Assembly (NCBI GenBank): GCA_023251875.1 | Contig: JAHEXY010000003.1 | Location: forward strand, 124,001-188,000 | Reading direction: 5' to 3' | DNA from: Bacteroidota bacterium | GTDB lineage: Bacteria > Bacteroidota > Bacteroidia > JAHEXY01 | DNA length: 64,000 bases | Shown: positions 16,622 to 26,962 of the stretch, one piece after another | Numbering within the stretch: position 1 is the stretch's first letter | Layout: each line of letters begins with the position of its first letter | Position numbers and translations under genes: made by a program | The notes under the pieces: generated by a model | Databases searched by the model: none | What the model saw: the letters and a program-made list of their open reading frames with translations, nothing else | Told to the model about the DNA's origin: nothing

Positions 16622-19600
16622 TTACTTCAAAAGTACCAACTTTTCAATTTGCTCAGCTTTGCTTGTAGGGGTTTGTGCTGTTAATCTGTAAATATAAACT
16701 CCTTTACCAATTGCATCTCCATAATCATCTTTTCCATCCCATAAGATGGGATCAGAATGGATGTCATCCGTTTGCATGCTAATATTTAATGTTTTAATTA
16801 ATTTTCCACTCACCGTAAAAATTTGTACTTGTACCGTAATAGATATGCCCGGTTGATTGTGTTCAAATATAAAATTAGTATTCGAAGTAAATGGATTAGG
16901 ATAATTAAGCACATGCTTTAAAGCTATATCAGCTGTTTCCGCTACTATAAATTCAGTATAGGAAACAGAGGGATTATCATAAACATCCCAGGCTTTTACT
17001 TCTATTGAATGACGGCCTGTACTTAAATTACTATATGCATATTGCGCACTCCCACTTTGATAACTATTAATATCAGCTACATAAACATCATTAAGCACTT
17101 GAGTATTTTCTGTATTGTCATCTAGAGTAGCCAAAATATCATGCCCTATTCCATTGCCAACAGTATTTATACCATTTGAATCACACATAAAAGCAAGCAA
17201 TAAAGGGCTATTATTAGTAACATCTCCAAAAATAAATTTCTCATCATTCATGTATAATTTTACATCCGGGCCTTTTGTATCAGCAACTGCATTGGTATTT
17301 GTTCCTCCAATAATAAAGGTGTTAAAATAACCACTTCCATCGTTTTCTCCATTAGTTAAGTAGTAACTGAATTTTCCATTACCATATGTTGATACAATAT
17401 CTTTTGGAACCATAAAGGAAAACGAAAATTTTCCATCCACTACGCTCGCTTTGCCTTTAAACAATATTGAATTTTGTAATGAAAAGGTAGTAGCAACACT
17501 TGTATTGTCATTTGCAAGAGTAGGTATGTTTTTTGTCTTATCATAAACAGTAGGATACAAAGTTCCATTGTAATTCAGCAATGTATCTCCATTACCATCC
17601 GCTACAAATCCACTAACAGTAACTTTTGAAAGTGCTTTAAGTGTATCAACAATAACAGCAACATCATGCGTATTAATAGTAAGTGTTTTTACATCATATT
17701 CCGGAATTGCAATTTTTAATGCAGGATCACCCAGCAAAGCAAAATTTTTGCTGTTGTCATTCACGCCACTTCTGTTTTTTGTATTCATAAATATTTCTCC
17801 TAATGAAGCATATTTACCCTTTTCTTTTTCAAAAACCGTTTTATAAAAATCGAGATTTAATTGGTAGTTAGGATCGGCATTTACTACTCTTACTGTACTA
17901 AACAAGGCAATACTTCCTCCATTCTCGTTTAAAAACATATGCTCACCTGCTGATGTTAATTCGGGATCATCAAAACGACTTACTTCGCAACTGGCTGTAA
18001 AAAAGATGGGCATGTTATCAATGTTATTCCATTCTTCAATTTCTGCATCTTGTATTACTCTTTCATGTGCTAAACCTCCTGTTCCACCATGCCCGGTATA
18101 ATTAATAATCAGCGTTCCTTTATTTACTCTATTATTAATTGCGGCAGTAGCATCATAAAAGTGATAACCGCTAGCATCAAATGTTTGTTCATAAGCATCT
18201 AAAAATATTTTGTCGATATTAAATTGTGGATAATTGGTTTGTACATAATCGGCAAGGCCATTTGCTTGAGAGAGGTGCTTGTTATTGTCTTCATCGTCAG
18301 CAATAAAACAAAGCATGTTTCTCCAATCACCCATGGTAGAAACATCATAATATTGGATCACTTTATTTACTGCAATTTGAGCTTCCTCTTTCGTTTTTAC
18401 CGGAAACCTACCTACCCCAGCATCTAAATCTCCAGCATCTTTATAATCCCAATCCCCTTCATCATCATCCCACAACACAAAAAAATCGTCAGAAGTATAG
18501 GAATAAAGTGGATTAAATGAAATGTCATTTTCGAAAGTAATAACATCATTAGTATTACCCGGCATTCTATTTTTAGGATCGTAAGAGCCATCTCCAAACA
18601 ACAATAAATAAGACGGTGTTATAGCTGAATCAGCTCTATCGTATAACATTTTCATAAAATCTCGAATAGCACATACATCTTGAGCTCCTGATGAAAATTC
18701 ATTATAAACTTGTCTTGTTGTCACAACACGCACTGTTAAACTATCTTTCTGTTCATGAAAACTGGCTAACTGCTGAGCCTGATCTAAAAACTCAGGATAA
18801 GCAACAATAATCATATCTACTTTAGTAGGATTTCCATTTTCATCTATTCCTATAGAGTGTAAATCTTGATTTTCAACATTACCTAGTAAGGTTGGAGATT
18901 TTAAAGAACTATCGCCAAATGCAATAAATTCTCTAAGAGAATCGGTAGCAACAATGAGATCTACTATACTATCAGAAAACGTTAATGGCATTTTCTTCAC
19001 GTTCAATGGATCTGTAATTTCCCAAACGGTATTCAATTTTCCTGAATAATCTGTTATTTGAAAATTAGATATCTGTCCTGACAAAACCGATTTTGCATCT
19101 CTGAACTGCAATTGTTCTGTTTCATAAAAAATTAATTTTCTACGAACATTCATTTCAATATAATCCAACCAGCCAATTGCCGTTGCCGTTGATTTATTAT
19201 AATTAATGCTAATGGGAATGTAAGATGAATCAGGAGTAAATGAAATACCCTTACTCGTAGTAGCTGCATGATCTTCGTATTCACTACCACTTATTGCCGC
19301 AATACCAATGCTTTCAGATGCCAATCCGTTAACGTCAACATTAAATGAACTAGCTGAAGTAGCAGCTGCCAATACTTGCACTTTTGCATATGCCGAAACA
19401 CTCGTATCAATATTTGAAAAATTAAAATCGGTTATTTGATATTGCGTTACCAAATCAAATAATTCTCCGTACCAAAATCTCCCGGAACTAAGTATATTAA
19501 CTTCTTCCTTTTCATGATAAGCATAATCGTCATAAGTAGTAACAGTAGCTGTGGCAGTACCAGAAGATGCTGCTGTTGATATTCTTTTACCTGCGCCTAA

Positions 19601-20500
19601 ATCGGCCGTAATAAAATAATAAGTAGAATCAGAATATAAATTTTGAGTATGGTGATAATGTTTATCACTTGTGTTATATGCCCATACATTTGCATTTTGA
19701 GCATAAAATAAAATATAATCTCCATTATCAAATTTACCATCTCCACCATCGCTTACAGATATAGCATTTTCTTGCAAATCATCATATCTAAATGCACTAT
19801 TAGAAAAAGAGAGCATGCCTCCTCCATTACCATATATGCGAATATTTTCAGGATTGATTTGAGATACATCCATCCCAAGCTTTACCAAATCATCATAAGT
19901 AAGCCAATAAACTCCTTTTTTATCTATCGCAAGTTTGTACCAATTACCTGTTGCTAGTATGGAAGAATTTGAATACGATTTGTTTTTTTTTCTTACCCCC
20001 TCTCTGAGTTTATCCTGAGCGTTTGTCGAAGGAGAGAGGGATGGGGAGAGGTTTGTATTAATTACCAGATCGAAGGATTTTAATTTTTCATACTGACCTG
20101 TAATTTGATTGATGCGCAGGGGAATAAAAGAAACATTGCCATAAAAACTTTTTCTGGCGATACTTGTCCTACTATTAATTAAAATACTAGAAGATAAATT
20201 AGATAGATTTTTTATTTTTTGAATATCGGCAGATGAAATAATCTCATAGACAGCATTTTTAATGCTTGCTTTAATATTCATTTTATTTTTTCCAAGATAT
20301 ATTCTTTCCGTAAAAAGAGGAAGAAGGGTTTCATTGTCCAATTGAGCGCCATCAAAACTTACTACCGTTACTTGCTCTCCATTATCCTGTTCAATTGTTA
20401 TAGGAGATTTCCAATTTAATTCATGATGCAAAGTCCACTCATTAGCCCATATGGTATGGACAAAAAATAAGAATAGTAATAAAGAGTATAACTGTTTCAT
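16622..20500 (-). CDS. porU: PorU-like T9SS sortase, C25 gingipain family (copy 2)
   Basis: 1292 residues. Signal peptide at residues 1-19, a long beta-rich N-terminal region, then a C25 cysteine peptidase domain. The catalytic His is in INYTGHGGTGG at about residue 800 and the catalytic Cys in FFTASCEVSRFDD at about residue 836. The C-terminus is a PorU-type sorting domain (LNYPNPFTSNTNFIFEHNQP, then DDYGDAIGKGVYIYRL). PorU removes the sorting tail from T9SS cargo and links it to lipopolysaccharide. Only 3 bases separate it from the upstream porU copy. Residues about 147-168 are encoded by a palindromic repeat (19996-20051) absent from other parts of the protein. Confidence 0.92.
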   Translation of the reverse strand: MKQLYSLLLFLFFVHTIWANEWTLHHELNWKSPITIEQDNGEQVTVVSFDGAQLDNETLLPLFTERIYLGKNKMNIKASIKNAVYEIISSADIQKIKNLSNLSSSILINSRTSIARKSFYGNVSFIPLRINQITGQYEKLKSFDLVINTNLSPSLSPSTNAQDKLREGVRKKNKSYSNSSILATGNWYKLAIDKKGVYWLTYDDLVKLGMDVSQINPENIRIYGNGGGMLSFSNSAFRYDDLQENAISVSDGGDGKFDNGDYILFYAQNANVWAYNTSDKHYHHTQNLYSDSTYYFITADLGAGKRISTAASSGTATATVTTYDDYAYHEKEEVNILSSGRFWYGELFDLVTQYQITDFNFSNIDTSVSAYAKVQVLAAATSASSFNVDVNGLASESIGIAAISGSEYEDHAATTSKGISFTPDSSYIPISINYNKSTATAIGWLDYIEMNVRRKLIFYETEQLQFRDAKSVLSGQISNFQITDYSGKLNTVWEITDPLNVKKMPLTFSDSIVDLIVATDSLREFIAFGDSSLKSPTLLGNVENQDLHSIGIDENGNPTKVDMIIVAYPEFLDQAQQLASFHEQKDSLTVRVVTTRQVYNEFSSGAQDVCAIRDFMKMLYDRADSAITPSYLLLFGDGSYDPKNRMPGNTNDVITFENDISFNPLYSYTSDDFFVLWDDDEGDWDYKDAGDLDAGVGRFPVKTKEEAQIAVNKVIQYYDVSTMGDWRNMLCFIADDEDNNKHLSQANGLADYVQTNYPQFNIDKIFLDAYEQTFDASGYHFYDATAAINNRVNKGTLIINYTGHGGTGGLAHERVIQDAEIEEWNNIDNMPIFFTASCEVSRFDDPELTSAGEHMFLNENGGSIALFSTVRVVNADPNYQLNLDFYKTVFEKEKGKYASLGEIFMNTKNRSGVNDNSKNFALLGDPALKIAIPEYDVKTLTINTHDVAVIVDTLKALSKVTVSGFVADGNGDTLLNYNGTLYPTVYDKTKNIPTLANDNTSVATTFSLQNSILFKGKASVVDGKFSFSFMVPKDIVSTYGNGKFSYYLTNGENDGSGYFNTFIIGGTNTNAVADTKGPDVKLYMNDEKFIFGDVTNNSPLLLAFMCDSNGINTVGNGIGHDILATLDDNTENTQVLNDVYVADINSYQSGSAQYAYSNLSTGRHSIEVKAWDVYDNPSVSYTEFIVAETADIALKHVLNYPNPFTSNTNFIFEHNQPGISITVQVQIFTVSGKLIKTLNISMQTDDIHSDPILWDGKDDYGDAIGKGVYIYRLTAQTPTSKAEQIEKLVLLK
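19996..20051. repeat. Palindromic repeat kept in frame inside porU copy 2
   Basis: CCCTCTC (19998-20004) and GAGAGGG (20034-20040) form the family stem. The loop is enlarged by TCCTGAGCGTTTGTCGAAGG, itself a sequence type I know as a common bacterial interspersed repeat, and GATGGGGAGAGG follows. It encodes the Ser/Pro-rich stretch LSPSLSPSTNAQDKLREG. Confidence 0.75.
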
Positions 20501-20503
20501 GCA

Positions 20504-23500
20504 CTATTTTAAAATAACCAGTTTCTCGTATTTCTCTGCTTTGCTACTTGTTGAGCTCACACTCAATCGATACAAATAAACACCTTTACCAATATCATCA
20601 CCATAATCATCTTTTCCGTCCCAATCAATTGGTTCTGCCCTATAGCCCGTAGTTTCAATGGCTGTATTGATGGTTTTAACTAATCTGCCTGCAATGGTAA
20701 AAATTTGAATTTGCACATCAAGTGGAATGTCCGGTTGATTATGCTCAAACCAAAATTGAGTATGTGTTGTAAACGGATTAGGATAATTAAGAACATGTTC
20801 TAAAGCTAAATCCGCAGAAGACTCTACAATAAATTCAGTATTGGTTTCAGAAACATTATTGTATACATCCCAAACTTTTAGATTAAGCGTATGCTTGCCA
20901 ACACTTAAATCCGTCATTTGATATTGCACCAATCCACTTTGATAACTATTTAAATCAGCTTGGTAATATTGATTTAATATAATTTGATCTTGTGTATTGC
21001 CATCAATTATAGCTGCTATATCATGGCCAATTCCATTACCAACAGTATTTACACCATTGCTGTCAAAAACATAAGCAAGTAGTAAAGGCGATTCATCTGT
21101 TAATCCACCAAAAACAAAATTTTTATCGTTTAGATAAAGAGAAACATCAGGACCTTTTGTATCATTACCAATATTGGTAGCTGTACCTCCAATAATAAAA
21201 TTATTAAAATAGCCACTGCCATCAACCTCTCCATTTTCTGAATAATAACTTATTTTTCCATTCCCAAATTGGTAGCCAATGTCTTTAGGTACAACAAATG
21301 AAAAAGAAAAATCTCCATTCGTAATACTCGCTTTGCCCTTAAATAAAATATTATCCTGTAATTGAAAGCTGGTAACCGGACTTTCTTCATCATTACCCAA
21401 TGTGCTTATAGTGGAATATTTATCAAATACAGTTGGATATAAAGTACCATTGTAATCAGACGCCTTTATTCCATTTCTATCTTTAACATAGCCTGTAATA
21501 GTTACTTTACTTAATGCTTTTATGGTATCCACTTTTACGCTTACATCGTCATTGTTAATGGTTAAAGTACCTGCTCCATTTTTAGGGTATGCAATTTTTA
21601 GTGCCGGATCTCCTAATAATGTAAAACTTTTGCTATTGGTAGTTTTATTACTGTTTTTAGCTGTTAAATACAAATCGCCCATAGTAAAAGAGGACGATGA
21701 ACTGGAAAGAGAATACAATGCTTGATAAAAATAGGAGTTTAATGCAGCATTATCCGATGAGTAAACAGCACGGGTTGTGGTAAACAAACAAATACCCCCC
21801 CCGTTTTGATTTAAAAAAACATCTTCACCAGCACATGTAAATTCAGGATCGTCAAATTTACTGAACTCACAAGTAGCAGTCATAAATACCGGCATATTAT
21901 CTAAATTATTCCAGCTATTAATATCTGAAACTTCAACCACTCTTTCATGAGCCCAACCGTTAACACCTCCATGGCCAATATAATTTATTATCAAAGCTCC
22001 TTTATTTACCCTATTGGTAATTGCAGTATTTACATCAGGGTACCTTTCTCCTCCTGCATTTGAAGTTTGTTGATAAGCATCTAAATAAATTTTCTCAACA
22101 TTAAATTGCTTCATATTGGCATCAACGTAACTAGAAATAGATTCTACATCATTTAAAAATCCATTTGTTTCTCCATCATCTGCTACAAAACAAATTGTAT
22201 TTCGCCAATCTCCCATTGAGGCTGATTCGTAATAATGTTTTATTTTATTTAGGGCTGATGCCACCTCATCTGAAGAAACTACAGGAAAACGGCCAATACT
22301 CATATCTAAATCACCATTATCTGAATCTACATCGCCCTCACTATCATCAAGCAAAGCATAAAAATCATCAACTACTCTTGAATTTACAGGATTATAGGAA
22401 TCAGCCGATTCATAGGTAGGAATAAAATTATTATTGTTTGCTTTTCGATTATCTCGAGGATCAAAAGATCCATCGCCAAGCAATACCACATAAGATGGAA
22501 TTTTAGAAACAGCATCCGCCCGATCATAAAACATTTTTAAGAGATCCCGTATCGCACATACATCAAGAGCCCCGGATGAAAACTCATTGTATATTTCATT
22601 TACATTCACCACTTCCACTTTTAAAGTATCTTTTTGTTCATGAAAAGAGGCAAGCTCTTGAGCCTCGCTTAAAAAACTTTCAGGAGAAATAATAATCATA
22701 TCTATATCTTCAATATTTCCATTTCCATCCGTTCCTAAAGCATGTAAATTTTGATTCGATATAGTTCCTATTAAACTTGGAGAATAGGCCATTGAATTTT
22801 CAAATACAACAAATTCCCTGAGAGAATCGGTAGCAGCAGAAAAACTTAAAGTAGAACCCGATAAATTACTTTGTTGATTTTTTACATTGATCGGATCCGT
22901 TACTTCCCAAATAAATACACTACTATTTGCCCCTGTAATAGCATACTCTGCTACTTTACCAGTACCCACACTTAATTCGTCTCTAAAAAGAATTTGCGAA
23001 CTTGCAAAACTTAATTTCCGCCTCACATTCATTTCTATATAATTTAGCCATGCAACAGAAGATGAAGTAGATTTATTATAAGTAAGAACAACAGGAATGC
23101 TAGATGACGTAGAAGTAAAAGTTGTAGTTTTAGTTGCTTCTTTAGCAACATCCGAATCTTCTGCAGTAGATATTGCAGAAATATTCACATAACCGGTATA
23201 AGCACTATTGCCGGCATTAATACTAAAAGTAGATGCAGAATAAGAGGCTCCAACTACATCAACTTTAAGATAAACCGATTGGCTTACATCCAAATTTGAA
23301 AAACTAAAATCATCAAATGTTTGTTCTGTTGTATATTCAAATGATTCTCCCAACCATTGCCTACCCGAAGAAAGTAGATTGGTATCCTCTAGCTCATGAA
23401 ATGCATAATCATCGTAGCTAGTTACCGTACTAGTAGCACCACTTACCGAAGATTGATCTTGTACTCGTTTACCTGCGCCTAAATCAGTAGTAATAAAATA

Positions 23501-24310
23501 ATACGTATAATCTGAGTACAAATTTTTGGTATGATGAAAACGAGCATCACTACTTGAATACTTCCATCTATTAGGCCCTTGACCATAAAATAAAAGATAA
23601 TCACCCGAATTAAATTTTCCATCACCACCATCTTCTACTACAATTGCATTTTCCTGTAAATCATCATACCTAAAATCAGAGTTATTGTACGAAAGCATTC
23701 CTCCTCCATTTCCATATACTCTTATATTAGCAGAACTAATAGATGAAACATCCATACCCAAACTTTGTAAATCAGCATACTCAAGTTTATAAACGCCATC
23801 TTTACTCACTCCTACTTTGTACCAATTGCCGCTGGCTAAAACTGAATTTGTAGTATAAGTTTGGGTTTTATTTTTCTTTTTTACGCCCTCCCCTTGGGGG
23901 TCTTTCTCAATTACCAAATCAAAAGAAACTAGCTTTTCTATTTGCCCTGTTCTTCTATTTTTTCTAATGGGAACAAAGGAAACGTTACAATAGTACTGCT
24001 TTCTTGAACATGTAATGGATGATTGAATAGCAATAGCATTTTCTATTTTACTTTCCTCAGCAAAATTATCAAGTACTTGGTACTGCTCATTCGTGAGCCT
24101 TACATTCACATTATAATTGGATGAGCCTAATGCTATTTTTTTGTAAAACGTAGGCAAGCCATTCTGTTCAATAGCATCATTAAATGTATTTTTTTGATTT
24201 GATTTTTCGGCTTGCCAATTTAAAGTTTGAGAAAAAGTAATCACTTCTCCACTAGCATAGGGAAGTGAAAAAACAATTAGAAAAAATACCGTTAACTTAA
24301 ATATTCTCAT
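20504..24310 (-). CDS. porU: PorU-like T9SS sortase, C25 gingipain family (copy 1)
   Basis: 1268 residues with the same architecture as the adjacent copy: signal peptide, beta-rich N-terminus, C25 peptidase, C-terminal sorting domain. Catalytic His in INYIGHGGVNGW at about residue 778 and Cys in FMTATCEFSKFDD at about residue 813, so both copies appear active. Long stretches align directly with copy 2, for example WKAYN-like LRVYGNGGGMLSYNNSDFR near residue 190. It ends 3 bases before the start of copy 2 and begins 10 bases after the middle porV. Residues near 138 (KDPQGEGV) are encoded by a short palindromic repeat at the same site as in copy 2. Confidence 0.92.
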   Translation of the reverse strand: MRIFKLTVFFLIVFSLPYASGEVITFSQTLNWQAEKSNQKNTFNDAIEQNGLPTFYKKIALGSSNYNVNVRLTNEQYQVLDNFAEESKIENAIAIQSSITCSRKQYYCNVSFVPIRKNRRTGQIEKLVSFDLVIEKDPQGEGVKKKNKTQTYTTNSVLASGNWYKVGVSKDGVYKLEYADLQSLGMDVSSISSANIRVYGNGGGMLSYNNSDFRYDDLQENAIVVEDGGDGKFNSGDYLLFYGQGPNRWKYSSSDARFHHTKNLYSDYTYYFITTDLGAGKRVQDQSSVSGATSTVTSYDDYAFHELEDTNLLSSGRQWLGESFEYTTEQTFDDFSFSNLDVSQSVYLKVDVVGASYSASTFSINAGNSAYTGYVNISAISTAEDSDVAKEATKTTTFTSTSSSIPVVLTYNKSTSSSVAWLNYIEMNVRRKLSFASSQILFRDELSVGTGKVAEYAITGANSSVFIWEVTDPINVKNQQSNLSGSTLSFSAATDSLREFVVFENSMAYSPSLIGTISNQNLHALGTDGNGNIEDIDMIIISPESFLSEAQELASFHEQKDTLKVEVVNVNEIYNEFSSGALDVCAIRDLLKMFYDRADAVSKIPSYVVLLGDGSFDPRDNRKANNNNFIPTYESADSYNPVNSRVVDDFYALLDDSEGDVDSDNGDLDMSIGRFPVVSSDEVASALNKIKHYYESASMGDWRNTICFVADDGETNGFLNDVESISSYVDANMKQFNVEKIYLDAYQQTSNAGGERYPDVNTAITNRVNKGALIINYIGHGGVNGWAHERVVEVSDINSWNNLDNMPVFMTATCEFSKFDDPEFTCAGEDVFLNQNGGGICLFTTTRAVYSSDNAALNSYFYQALYSLSSSSSSFTMGDLYLTAKNSNKTTNSKSFTLLGDPALKIAYPKNGAGTLTINNDDVSVKVDTIKALSKVTITGYVKDRNGIKASDYNGTLYPTVFDKYSTISTLGNDEESPVTSFQLQDNILFKGKASITNGDFSFSFVVPKDIGYQFGNGKISYYSENGEVDGSGYFNNFIIGGTATNIGNDTKGPDVSLYLNDKNFVFGGLTDESPLLLAYVFDSNGVNTVGNGIGHDIAAIIDGNTQDQIILNQYYQADLNSYQSGLVQYQMTDLSVGKHTLNLKVWDVYNNVSETNTEFIVESSADLALEHVLNYPNPFTTHTQFWFEHNQPDIPLDVQIQIFTIAGRLVKTINTAIETTGYRAEPIDWDGKDDYGDDIGKGVYLYRLSVSSTSSKAEKYEKLVILK
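23886..23902. repeat. Short palindromic repeat inside porU copy 1
   Basis: CCCTCCCCTTGGGGGTC, a GC-rich palindrome in AT-rich coding DNA. It falls between the codons for FDLVIEK and KKKNK, the same position as the larger repeat in porU copy 2. Confidence 0.6.
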
Positions 24311-24320
24311 GCTTATTTAA

Positions 24321-25445
24321 TTATGCACTTTTTTCTTTTTTAGAAAACAACTTATCAATATTACATGCCAATGAAAATTTCATGGTTTTATCTAACGGAC
24401 TGCTTCCATTGGTAGCGAGATAATATGAAAAATCAAAAGTTAAGAATTTATAATTTATTCCTGTCCCTAAAGTTATAAATTGTCTGTCGCCTTTATACCG
24501 ATTTTCATAAAAATATCCTGTTCTCAAGGCTAGAGTATGAAAAGCTAAATATTCAATTCCTGCTGAATAATTAATTTCTTGTAGCTCTTCTTTAAAACCT
24601 CCAGGTGCATCGTAAAATGATTGAATCATGCCAAAAGGAGTGGTAACATTGGTATTTGAACCTGGTGTTGGTACAAGTAATTTATTTAAATCAAGAGCAA
24701 CTGCTAAAGAATGATTTTTATTAAAATTTTTCTTCACACTTGTTCCAATCTTTAAATTGGTAGGAATAAAATTAGTCTCCGCAGAATCTGTATATGTTAT
24801 TTTTGAACCTATATTAGAAATATTTCCCCCAAGGGCATAAGATAGATTATCTGAAAATTTGTTTTGATAATAGCATGAAAAATCTTCTGCAATTGATTGT
24901 CCTAGTTTTGAACTAATTCCACCAATTTGCATTCCACCATATAGGTTCGAATAAATATACCTAAAAGCTATACTTCCAGAAAAGTGATCAGATAATTGTT
25001 TTGCATAAGCAATATCTATAGCAAATTCATGCGGATTATACTTTCCAGTAATTGCTCCAGAATTAGATGTAAACGTAATATTTCCTAAATCAAAATACTT
25101 GGCTGATAAGGCTAATGTTTGTTTACCTATTTTTTTATACACAGATAGGTAAGCTAAATTTACATCTGGAACTAAACTATGCATCCAAGGACTATAAGAC
25201 AAAGACAATCCCATATTTTTATTTATGAATGCTAATTTTGCAGGATTCCATTGAATGGCATTGGCATCTGGTATAGTTGCTGCACCAACTTCACCCATGC
25301 CACCAGCTCGAGCATCTGGAGATATCATCAAAAAAGGAACTGCAGTAGTAATGGTATTCAATTGTTGCTGAGCAAAAGTAATATTAAAAATAAAAACACT
25401 CAATAATAAAACAAGCCCTGATCTTAAATAATTTTTTTTTCTCAT
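24321..25445 (-). CDS. porV: PorV-family T9SS outer-membrane protein (copy 2)
   Basis: 374 residues; signal peptide at residues 1-25, then the PorV opening VPFLMISPDARAGGMGEVGA. The barrel motifs are the same as in the other two copies (LGQSIAEDFSCYYQNKF, RTGYFYENRYKGDRQFITLG) but the sequence is the most diverged of the three: shorter, and with QWNPAKLAF where the others have HWNxxKxAF. It starts 136 bases after the first porV and ends 10 bases before porU copy 1. Whether it serves a separate set of substrates is unknown. Confidence 0.88.
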   Translation of the reverse strand: MRKKNYLRSGLVLLLSVFIFNITFAQQQLNTITTAVPFLMISPDARAGGMGEVGAATIPDANAIQWNPAKLAFINKNMGLSLSYSPWMHSLVPDVNLAYLSVYKKIGKQTLALSAKYFDLGNITFTSNSGAITGKYNPHEFAIDIAYAKQLSDHFSGSIAFRYIYSNLYGGMQIGGISSKLGQSIAEDFSCYYQNKFSDNLSYALGGNISNIGSKITYTDSAETNFIPTNLKIGTSVKKNFNKNHSLAVALDLNKLLVPTPGSNTNVTTPFGMIQSFYDAPGGFKEELQEINYSAGIEYLAFHTLALRTGYFYENRYKGDRQFITLGTGINYKFLTFDFSYYLATNGSSPLDKTMKFSLACNIDKLFSKKEKSA

Positions 25446-25580
25446 AAAAATTAAATTTTAAGGTTAATAAAAACTCCATTTAAGCATGATGATGAACGCT
25501 AGACATTAATCATTTGCTTAAATAATCAGGATTTAAACTTGGAGTAGATTTATCTCATTAACCTTAAAGGGATTTAGTAT

Positions 25581-26768
25581 TTATGATTTAGGTGGAGTAG
25601 CTGTTTGTTGAGCTTTTAAGGCAGCAAAGTCAAAAGTAAGTGTAAAACGCAATGTGTTTTCTAGTGGATTATGCTGTGTAGTTGGTATAAGATAAGCGAA
25701 ATCTAAACCAAAAATATTGTAACGAACTCCTGCTCCTAAAGTAACATACTGTCGATTGCCTTTAGTAGGATGTTCATAAAAATATCCTGCTCTAACTGCA
25801 AATTGCTTATCGTACCAATATTCTAATCCGGACGAATAGGTTATTTCACGAAGTTCTTCTTTAAAACCTCCAGGTGCATCATAAAATGATTGTATCATTC
25901 CTTGCGGAACAGCTACATTCGGATCCATACCGGCATCTATTGCTCCTGTTGAATCATAATGAGGATTGGTAGGAACCAATAATTTATTTAAATCTAAATA
26001 AATTCCCAATGAATTATAATCATCAAAATCGAGCTTTAACCCTGATCCAATACGTAAATTAATAGGTATAAAATCCTTTTCTGAAGTTTGAGAATAACTC
26101 ATTTTAGCACCCATATTTGAAATATTGGTACCAAACATAAATGCAGATTTCATATTCCCTATTTCTATCTCATCGTTTTTATAATAGACAGAAACATCGG
26201 CTCCCACAGATTGCCCTACCTTAGATTTGGTTGTTCCTACTGTATAGCCACCTGTTAAATTGGAATTAATATACCTTAGAGCAATACCACCAGAAAGACG
26301 GTTGGCTAATTTTCTTGAATAGGCTACATCTACAGCAAATTCATTAGGGGTAAACTGGCCTGTTACCTCACCCACATCATTTGTGAATGTAATGCTACCC
26401 AATGAAAAATATCTTAACGAAATTCCAATAGCTTGATTTTTTCCCATTTTCTTATAGGCCGACAAATAGGCCAAATTCATATCGGAAGCTAAAGCCCTCA
26501 TCCAAGGCGCATAGGAAACACTTACTCCAAAGTTTTGAGGAGCAAATGCCATTTTAGCAGAATTCCAATGTATTGAATTACCATCGGGAGTAGTACCACA
26601 ACCCACATCTCCCATGCCTCCTGCACGTGTATCAGGCGCAATCATCAAAAACGGTACAGCTGTAGTAATGGTATTAACAGAATTAAGATAACTATCAACT
26701 GCCGTTTGAGAATATAATTGGTTAACAATAATTAAGGGGATAAAGAGAAAAAGAATTGGATGCTTCAT
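25581..26768 (-). CDS. porV: PorV-family T9SS outer-membrane protein (copy 1)
   Basis: 395 residues; signal peptide, then VPFLMIAPDTRAGGMGDVGC and a predicted outer-membrane barrel ending in FGLDFAYLIPTTQHNPLENT. It is the first gene of the run porV-porV-porU-porU-porV-ispF and diverges from the porP/sprF-like gene. The 194-base gap between them should hold both promoters; CAAATTTA at 26910-26917 reads TAAATTTG on the minus strand and is a possible -7 element for this operon. Confidence 0.9.
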   Translation of the reverse strand: MKHPILFLFIPLIIVNQLYSQTAVDSYLNSVNTITTAVPFLMIAPDTRAGGMGDVGCGTTPDGNSIHWNSAKMAFAPQNFGVSVSYAPWMRALASDMNLAYLSAYKKMGKNQAIGISLRYFSLGSITFTNDVGEVTGQFTPNEFAVDVAYSRKLANRLSGGIALRYINSNLTGGYTVGTTKSKVGQSVGADVSVYYKNDEIEIGNMKSAFMFGTNISNMGAKMSYSQTSEKDFIPINLRIGSGLKLDFDDYNSLGIYLDLNKLLVPTNPHYDSTGAIDAGMDPNVAVPQGMIQSFYDAPGGFKEELREITYSSGLEYWYDKQFAVRAGYFYEHPTKGNRQYVTLGAGVRYNIFGLDFAYLIPTTQHNPLENTLRFTLTFDFAALKAQQTATPPKS

Positions 26769-26909
26769 TGTATTTATTGCGTTTAATTTATGTGCACAGT
26801 GATTAAAAACGGCTTACTCCTTCATTTATTGCTTTGATTGCATTATTTATTTTTAATAGAATTTGCAACCTTAAACCATCTTTTACCGTAAACCTTTTAG
26901 TTTATACTG

Positions 26910-26917
26910 CAAATTTA
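26910..26917 (-). promoter_or_regulatory. Possible -7 element of the porV-porU operon
   Basis: TAAATTTG on the minus strand, matching TAnnTTTG, 142 bases before the first porV. No -33 TTG is found at normal spacing, so the call is weak. Confidence 0.3.
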
Positions 26918-26962
26918 ACCAAGAAGTTTCAAAAATTTAATAAAATATGCATAAATAAAGCT

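Noticed and set aside
26834-26962. N-terminal extension of the porP/sprF-like protein from TTG 26834
   Set aside because: It places 43 residues before an obvious signal peptide that starts at ATG 26963.
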